Part shown: one piece after another, positions 53,809 through 64,000 of the stretch | How the letters are laid out: each line of letters begins with the position of its first letter | Position numbering within the stretch: the stretch's first letter is position 1 | The notes under the pieces: generated by a model | Told to the model about the DNA's origin: nothing | Seen by the model: the letters and a program-made list of their open reading frames with translations, nothing else | The model's database searches: none | Translations under genes and position numbers: made by a program | Source of the DNA: VRUE01 sp963720805 | GTDB taxonomy: Bacteria; Actinomycetota; Thermoleophilia; Solirubrobacterales; 70-9 | Reading direction: 5' to 3' | NCBI GenBank assembly: GCA_963720805.1 | Contig: CAVRGT010000009.1 | Span: 7,163 to 71,162 of the forward strand | Length of the DNA: 64,000 nt

Positions 53809-54803
53809 GAGTCCTCACCCTGCCGCGCGACTCCTCCTCCATCTGGGCGACGTGGACGCGCTCCAGGTAGAGGGCGAATCCGGCCGCCGGCAGGTCGAGG
53901 CCGAAGCGCTTCAGCAGCCCGTCGTAGCGGCCGCCGCCGCCGAGCACGTGGCCGAGCGCCGGGTCGTAGACCTCGAGGATCGCGCCGCTGTAGTAGCCGA
54001 GGTCGCGCAGCAGGCCGAGGTCGATCTGGACCCGCTCGGCCACCCCGCGCGCCTCCAGCGCCTCGAGGGTCTCGCCGAGGCGTGCCGTGGCGCGCTCGAC
54101 CGCGGCGCCGCCGAGCGAGCGCGCCTCCTCCAGCACCTCTTTGCCGCCGCGCAGCTGCGAGAGCGCGACGCAGGTGGCGATCTGCTCGTCGCCGATGCCC
54201 TCGAGCTCGGAGAGCTCGGCCTCGAGCCCGACCAGGTCGTGGGCGGCGAGGCGGCCGAGGATCGAGTCGCGCGCCTCGCCCTCGACGCCGAACTCGGCCA
54301 GCAGCTGGCGGTAGAGGTCGGCGTCGCCGAGGCCGATCACCGCCCGGTCCAGCCCGGCGGCGTCGAGCGCCGCCTCCAGCACCTCGACCACCTCGGCGGT
54401 GCCCTGCTGGCGCCGGCGCGCCGATCAGCTCGACCCCGGCCTGGGCGAACTCGCGCATCTGGCCGCGCTGCGGGCGCACCGCGCGGAAGGCGTTGGCCAG
54501 GTAGCAGAGGCGCAAGGGCATCTCGGCCTTGGCGTAGCGGCTGGCGACCAGGCGCGCGATCGGCACGGTCATGTCGGAGCGCAGGGCCAGCAGGTCGCCG
54601 CGCTCGTCGAAGAAGCGGTAGGCGGTGTCGGCGGTGCGCCCGTCGCCGCGGGCCAGCACCTCGTCGTACTCGATCGCGGGCGTCGCCACCTCGCCGTAGC
54701 CGCGCTCCTCGAAGACCTCGATCAGGGCGAGGTGCAGGCGCCGCAGCTCCCGCATCTCGTCGGGCAGCACGTCGCGCGTTCCAGGGGGAATCGGATGGAT
54801 CAT
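53805..54803 (-). CDS. hisZ: ATP phosphoribosyltransferase regulatory subunit HisZ
   Basis: A HisRS-like paralogue without aminoacylation that regulates short HisG. Opens IHPIPPGTRDVLPDEMRELRR; SDMTVPIARLVASRYAKAEMP and RAVRPQRGQMREFAQAGVELIG match HisZ, and the C-terminal GYYSGAILEVYDPALGHVLGGGGRYDGLL, seen over two conserved stretches, is typical. It ends at about 330 residues with no anticodon-binding domain, which separates it from HisS. Frame changes near 54,415 and close to the end. First his gene, 36 bases after murA. Confidence 0.87.
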   Translation of the reverse strand: MIHPIPPGTRDVLPDEMRELRRLHLALIEVFEERGYGEVATPAIEYDEVLARGDGRTADTAYRFFDERGDLLALRSDMTVPIARLVASRYAKAEMPLRLCYLANAFRAVRPQRGQMREFAQAGVELIGAPAPAGHRRGGRGAGGGARRRRAGPGGDRPRRRRPLPPAAGRVRRRGRGARLDPRPPRRPRPGRARGRALRARGHRRRADRHLRRALAAARRQRGAGGGALARRRRGRARHGTPRRDPRGAGGARGGRAGPDRPRPAARPRLLQRRDPRGLRPGARPRARRRRPLRRAAEALRPRPAGGRIRPLPGARPRRPDGGGVARQGEDS

Positions 54804-54839
54804 CGGCCGGACCTTACGAGAGCGGGCCTGAAAGCCCGC

Positions 54840-56172
54840 TCAGGCAGGGACCTCTGAGGAGACCCGTTCAATCTGGGCGCCGAGGCCGCGCAGGCGCTCG
54901 TCGATCTGCTCGTAGCCGCGATCGATCTGGCGGATGTTGCCGATCTCCGAGGTGCCGTCCGCCGCCAGGGCGGCGATGAGCATCGCCATCCCGGCGCGGA
55001 TGTCGGGGCTCTCGACGCGTTCGCCGTGAAGCCGGCTCGGACCGCTGACGATCGCCCTGTGGGGATCGCACAGCGTGATCCGAGCGCCCATCGCGACCAG
55101 CTTGTCGACGAAGAAGAGGCGGTTCTCGAACATCTTCTCGAAGATCAGGATCTCGCCGTCGGCCTGCGTGGCGAGGGCCGAGCGCGATCGAGGTCAGGTC
55201 GGCCGGGAAGGCCGGCCAGGGGCCGTCCTCGATCTTCGGGATCGCGTCGCCGAGGTCGGCCTTGATCCGCAGCTTCTGCCCGGGGGGGACGAGCATGTCC
55301 CTGCCGTCCATCTCCGAGTGCAGGCCGAGGCGGCGGAACTGGCGGCGCACCATCAGCAGGTCGAGCGGCTCGACGTCGCGGATGCGCAGGTCTCCCCCGG
55401 TCGCCGCGGCGAGGGCCATGAAGCTGCCGACCTCGATGTGATCGGCGGAGATCGTGTGCTCGGCGCCGCCGAGAGCCGATCGCGGCCGTGCACGGTCATC
55501 ACGTTGGAGCCGATGCCGTCGACCTGGGCGCCCATCGTGCAGAGCAGTCGCGCCAGGTCCTGTACGTGCGGCTCGCAGGCGGCGTTGGAGATCGTCGTCG
55601 GCCCGGGGGTCAGCGCCGCTGCCATCAGCGCGTTCTCGGTGCCCATCACCGAGGGCTCGTCCATGAAGATCGCGGCAGGCGCAGAGACCCCCGGCGGGGG
55701 CGCTGAGCTCGATCCAGCGATCGCCGTCGACCCGGGCGCCGAGGTCGTTGAAGGCGTCGAGGTGGGCGTCGAGGCGGCGACGGCCGATGAAATCGCCGCC
55801 GGGCGGCGGCATCCTCGCCTCGCCGAAGCGGGCGAGCAGCGGCCCGGCGAGGAGGAAGGAGGCGCGGATCTGTTTGGAGAGCTCCTCGTCGACGGTCACA
55901 TCGGTGACCCCCTTGGCGCAGAGCCGCACGCTGTTGTCGGCGACCCAGGCGACCTCGACGCCGAGGCGCTCGAGCAGAGCGATCTGCGCTTCGGTGTCGC
56001 GAATGCGCGGCACCCGGTGCAGCAGCAGCTCCTCCTCGGTGAGCAGGCAGGCGGCGAGGATCGGCAGCGCCGCGTTCTTGTTGCCGGCGACGGTCACCTC
56101 GCCGGAGAGCGGCACCCCGCCCTCGATGACGAATTTCTCCATAGCTAGGACTCTTCGCGCTCGGTCGACCAT
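54840..56172 (-). CDS. murA: UDP-N-acetylglucosamine 1-carboxyvinyltransferase with Asp at the catalytic Cys position, frameshifted
   Basis: First committed step of peptidoglycan synthesis. VAGNKNAALPILAACLL carries the substrate Lys-Asn; the active-site loop reads PPPGGDFIGRRRLDAH, so the usual Cys is Asp, as in mycobacteria, a state known to make the enzyme insensitive to fosfomycin. Later parts (MGTENALMAAALTPG, EVGSFMALAAATGGDLR, NRLFFVDKLVAMGARI) are in order over several frame changes. I choose ATG 56172 because TACCCT lies nine bases upstream; ATG 56142 is the alternative. Confidence 0.9.
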
Positions 56173-56180
56173 TCTCCGGC

Positions 56181-56187
56181 TAGGGTA
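56181..56187. promoter_or_regulatory. Symmetric bidirectional -10 element between murA and a hydrolase gene
   Basis: TAGGGTA reads as TAGGGT on the plus strand, nine bases before ATG 56196, and as TACCCT on the minus strand, nine bases before ATG 56172. The intergenic gap is only 23 bases. This TAnnnTA symmetry is the known arrangement of bidirectional bacterial promoters. Confidence 0.6.
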
Positions 56188-56195
56188 ACGCCGCC

Positions 56196-57148
56196 ATGGG
56201 GAGAGGCTGGAAGATCCTGATCGGGGTCGTGCTCGTGTTCGTTGTCCTGCTCGGGCTCAACGCGCTTTCGGTCGACCACGAAACCAAGTCGGCCGGGGTT
56301 ACCGAACCGGGCGGGCGGATCCTCAAGTCTGCCGGGCGGCGAACTCGAGGTGGTCGAACACGGGCCGCGGAAGGCGAGCCCGATCGTCCTGATCCACTGC
56401 TTCACCTGCGCGATCAACTGGTGGGACAAGATGATGCCGCTGCTCGATCGCGATCACCGGGTGGTCGCAATCGACCTGCTCGGCCACGGTGGCTCGGAAA
56501 AGCCGACCTCCGGCTACTCGATCGCCAACCAGGCGGATTTGGTCGCCCAGGCCCTGGGTCGGCTGGGAGTCAGCGACGCCGAGGTGGTCGGCCACTCGCT
56601 TGGCGGCGCCGGTGGCGATCGCGCTCGCCGAACAGTCCCCGCAGCTGGTCGACCGGATGGTGATCGATCGACAGCATCCCCGACCACTCAAAGCGGCGAC
56701 GTGGGCTTTGATCGCGAACTGCGGCTTCACGCCGGTGATCGGCGAGATGTTCTGGCGGATCAAGCCCGACTTCTCGATCCGCAAGGGCCTCGAGGTCGCC
56801 TTCGCCCCCGGTTTCACGGTACCCGACGCATTCGTCGAAGACGTCAACGGATGACCTACAGCGCGTACACGGCTCGCCACGACGCCTTCGACGAATACAC
56901 CGGCGAGAAGAGCGCTTCCCAACGGCCGCGGCCACTGGACAAGCCACTGTTGGCGATCATGGGCGCCGAAGAGCAGATCGCAACCGACCCCCGCGAAGCG
57001 CTCGCCGCCTACCGCGACTGCCGGCGCCGAGACGAAGCTGATCGCCGGCGCCGGCCACTCACCCGAAGTCGAGAAGCCCGCCGAGACCGCAATCCTGCTC
57101 CGCCAGTTCGGTGAACCCAAACCGGCGGCAAGGCCGAGAAACCGCTGA
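56196..57148 (+). CDS. Membrane-anchored alpha/beta hydrolase, frameshifted
   Basis: An N-terminal helix (KILIGVVLVFVVLLGLNAL, residues about 6-24) anchors an alpha/beta hydrolase: IVLIHCFTCAINWWDKMMP, VVAIDLLGHGGSEKP, nucleophile GHSLGGA, MGAEEQIATDPREAL with a plausible acid and AGAGHSPEVEKP with the catalytic His. Four or five frame changes. It diverges from murA across 23 bases and precedes another hydrolase operon in the same orientation. Substrate unknown. Confidence 0.8.
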
Positions 57149-57221
57149 GCGATGCGCTTTCCAGGCACAAGATGCAAGAGTTGCTGCAATTCCAGACTTC
57201 CATCCGGGGACCTACGTACAG

Positions 57222-57237
57222 TCGAACCTATGTTCGA
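57222..57237 (+). promoter_or_regulatory. LexA-type SOS box overlapping a start codon
   Basis: TCGAACCTATGTTCGA is a perfect TCGAAC-N4-GTTCGA palindrome, the mycobacterial/actinobacterial LexA box. The ATG at 57230 lies inside it. Confidence 0.6.
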
Positions 57238-57439
57238 TACAAAAAAGACATCAGTGACCGACCGACTGGCCGACGCCGCCGACCTCGCGATCGACTTCGC
57301 CACGCTTGGCGAGTACGGGTTGGAGCCGGTCGATCCGCCGGTCCGCCCCTGCGAGAGACTCGAGCGAAGCGTCGTGCGCAGGCGCAGCACCGGATCCTGG
57401 TCATCCGCGGTCGACCGGTTCGCGACGCATACCTGCTGA
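57230..57439 (+). CDS. Small protein of 69 residues, unknown function
   Basis: I do not recognise it. It begins MFDTKKTSVTDRLADAADLA and continues with FATLGEYGLEPVDPPVRP, then an Arg/Ser-rich end. The start codon lies inside the LexA-type box, so a repressor would block both transcription and start. Its TGA is one base before the GTG of the next hydrolase, implying translational coupling, which supports reality. An indel in the second half cannot be excluded. Confidence 0.5.
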   Translation: MFDTKKTSVTDRLADAADLAIDFATLGEYGLEPVDPPVRPCERLERSVVRRRSTGSWSSAVDRFATHTC

Positions 57440-57440
57440 G

Positions 57441-58618
57441 GTGGACGAGCGGTCCTGGTGGCGACGGCACATTCGTGCCCTCGCCGCTGTCGCTGCCGGA
57501 CTGCTCGCGACCCTCTTTGTCGGCGCATTGGTCAGCCGGCACTTCGCCTCCTTTGTCCTCGTCCCGGATCACTCGTCGTGGTCCGAGCGGGTCGAAATCG
57601 AGGCGGTCTCGCCGACTCGGATCGAGCTGAAGAGCTCCGAAGCGACCGAGCGGCCAGGCGTCTACGGCCTCGTCTGGGACGGCGGGCATGCCGTGGTGGG
57701 GCCGATCCTGGCGCAGCGCGAAGGCCGTGTGACCCGCCGGCTCAGCCACGTCCACGGCTTCCTCGTGCCAGGGCTCGACGCCGGATTCGACAGCAACGTC
57801 TACTTCGGCAATCCAAGCGAAGCCCGCGGTCTTCCCTACCGGAACGTCAACATCCCCAGTGAACTTGGTCCGATGCCCGCCTGGGAAATCCCGGCAGAAA
57901 CGCGGAGCAGATCCTGGGCGATCGTCGTCCATGGGATCAACGGCGATCGACAGATCGGCCTGCGCATCGCTCCGACGCTGCGCCGCTCAGGATTCAACTC
58001 CCTGCTGATCTCCTACCGCGACGACCTCGGTGCCCCGAGCAGCCCCGACGGGCTGCACCACCAGGGACAGACTGAGTGGCGCGATCTGCAGGCAGCGGTG
58101 AAATACGCGGTCCACCATGGCGCCAAGAAAATTGTCCTCGACGGCTACTCGATGGGCGGTGCACTGATTGCCCAGTTCATGGAGAACTCGTACCTGGCCC
58201 ACAGGATCGACGCCCTCGTCCTCGACGCTCCCGCCCTCGACTGGAAAGCGATCCTCGAATTCAACGCCGAAGAAATGGGCCTCCCCGGCTTTGCCGCCCT
58301 GCCGGTCGAGTGGGCGATCGACGCCCGCATAACCCCGACTGGGACAACCTGAACGCCCTCCAGCACCCCGAGGCATTCCACCTCCCCGTCCTCCTCTTCC
58401 ACGGCGACGAAGACAAGGTGGTGCCGATCCAGACCAGCGAGGACTTCGCCGAAGAGCTGCCCCGCTGGGTCAATTACTACGTCGCACCAAATGCAGGCCA
58501 TACCCAGAGCTGGAACGTCAACCCGGCTCTCTACAAACGCCGTCTGCGCCGTTTTCTCCTGCAAATCGGCGCCAAAACGAGTTCGAGCCCGACCGCTGGG
58601 TCGGGCTCGAACGAATGA
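57441..58618 (+). CDS. Membrane-anchored alpha/beta hydrolase (BEM46/prolyl-peptidase-like), one frameshift
   Basis: GTG 57441 gives a cytoplasmic WWRRH stretch, one helix (LAAVAAGLLATLFVGALVS), a beta-rich segment and a hydrolase domain: WAIVVHGINGDRQIGLRIAP, nucleophile VLDGYSMGGALIAQFM, then after a break near 58,325 PVLLFHGDEDKVVPIQTSEDF (acid) and VAPNAGHTQSWNVNP (His). The closest type is extracytoplasmic BEM46-like hydrolases. Its C-terminal codons overlap the rRNA operon terminator on the opposite strand. Earlier in-frame starts would run into the small upstream gene. Confidence 0.8.
58581..58612 (-). terminator. Rho-independent terminator of the rRNA operon
   Basis: A perfect 14-base stem (GTTCGAGCCCGACC at 58581-58594, complement at 58599-58612) with a four-base loop, followed on the minus strand by TCGTTTT. 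It lies just past 5S rRNA and within the 3' end of the convergent hydrolase gene. Confidence 0.85.
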
Positions 58619-58619
58619 A

Positions 58620-58739
58620 GAACCGGCGGCGACCTACTCTCCCAGGGGGTTGCCCCCCAAGTACCATCGGCGCTGAAAGGCTTAACTGCTCTGTTCGGAA
58701 TGGGAAGAGGTGTTTCCCTTTCGCTATGCACCACCGGAA
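58620..58739 (-). rRNA. rrf: 5S ribosomal RNA
   Basis: The minus strand opens TCCGGTGGTGCATAGCG and contains the conserved CCCATTCCGAACAGAGCAG and GATGGTACTTGGGGGGCAAC, closing with the complementary end CGCCGCCGG. Ends are good to a few bases. Third gene of the rRNA operon. Confidence 0.95.
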
Positions 58740-58755
58740 TTTTGCGAGACAACCG

Positions 58756-61917
<3,162 letters not shown>

Positions 61918-61942
61918 CGCGCACGACGACGGACTGCCGCCG

Positions 61943-63756
<1,814 letters not shown>

Positions 63757-63854
63757 TGCGCCTTGACGGCGGTACTCGCCGCCCTTCACGCACGGGGCGG
63801 GCACGAGGCCTTGCCCGGAAGGACGAGGAGTATAGCGCTACGGCGGCGGTTTGC

Positions 63855-64000
63855 CTAGCCGGTCGCCTGAAGGCGTCGGAAGCGCCGCTTACCGGCCTGC
63901 AGACTCGGCCGTCAAGCTCGCTCTGGGCCAGGTCCAGCGTATCGGCGGAGATCGTCTCACCGTCGAGCTTGCGCCCCCCTGCTTGATCAGGCGCCGTGCC
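63855..64000 (-). CDS. tyrS: Tyrosyl-tRNA synthetase, C-terminal S4 domain (5' part outside window), frameshifted
   Basis: The final codons read ARRLIKQGG, then KLDGETISADTLDLAQSELDG and AGKRRFRRLQATG with TAG at 63855. This is the S4-like RNA-binding tail of TyrRS (typical RRLIKQGxVxLDGE and GKRRF). Two indels (a G-run near 63,975 and a base near 63,900) change frame. It lies just upstream of the rRNA operon on the same strand. Confidence 0.75.

Overview
The window is high-GC actinobacterial chromosome, most likely from the Thermoleophilia (Solirubrobacterales-like). Pointers are MurT/GatD for peptidoglycan amidation, a GarA-like FHA protein next to a MerR regulator, an RsiG-like anti-sigma factor, SepF in a division cluster, MurA with Asp in place of the catalytic Cys, HisZ with short HisG, a VKOR/DsbA disulfide pair and a WS/DGAT acyltransferase. 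The placement is inferred from gene content; no search could be run.

Layout: 0-4 kb (minus) lipid kinase, murT, a methyltransferase and gatD. 4-9.3 kb (plus) membrane-anchored cyclophilin, peroxiredoxin, alpha/beta hydrolase, a group II intron, then VKOR and DsbA. 9.4-13.4 kb (minus) methyltransferase, SDR, thiolase and FUSC exporter. 13.4-22 kb CcdA, cupin, DNA polymerase IV, WS/DGAT, secreted metalloprotease, NadE, thioesterase and an HTH-membrane-RskA-like protein. 22-26 kb (minus) AGPS-like flavoenzyme, SRPBCC protein, and the rsiG-like/FHA/MerR operon. 26-42.5 kb (minus) a conserved block rpsB-tsf-pyrH-frr-uppS-cdsA-dxr-rseP-ispG-proS-pgsA, interrupted by a lamin-tail surface protein (plus) and an unrecognised 1286-residue protein with a metallo-beta-lactamase domain. 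42.6-48 kb (minus) the cell-division neighbourhood. 48-56 kb polysaccharide deacetylase (plus), a his operon (hisZ-G-D-B-H-A-F) and murA (minus). 56-58.6 kb two membrane-anchored alpha/beta hydrolases (plus). 58.6-64 kb (minus) the rRNA operon and the 3' end of tyrS.

Most interesting points: (1) the 1286-residue helical-repeat/MBL protein with its own AT-rich, operator-bearing promoter, inserted between ispG and proS; (2) two families of intercistronic palindromes, one with long unrelated stems around a conserved loop core, the other with a conserved core and covarying ends; (3) a window-wide leaderless-promoter signature (TAnnnT about 6-9 bases before the start codon), including a symmetric bidirectional promoter between murA and a hydrolase; (4) a single-motif RsiG-like c-di-GMP-type anti-sigma protein; (5) a group II intron in the few bases between two genes; (6) a perfect LexA-type box over a start codon.

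Caution: reading frames of obviously essential genes break repeatedly at about 11.9-21.5 kb, 41.6-51 kb and more sparsely to 58.4 kb, while 22-41 kb is intact. This looks like uncorrected single-base indels rather than pseudogenes. Ends of genes in those stretches are approximate, and I annotate each broken gene as one feature.
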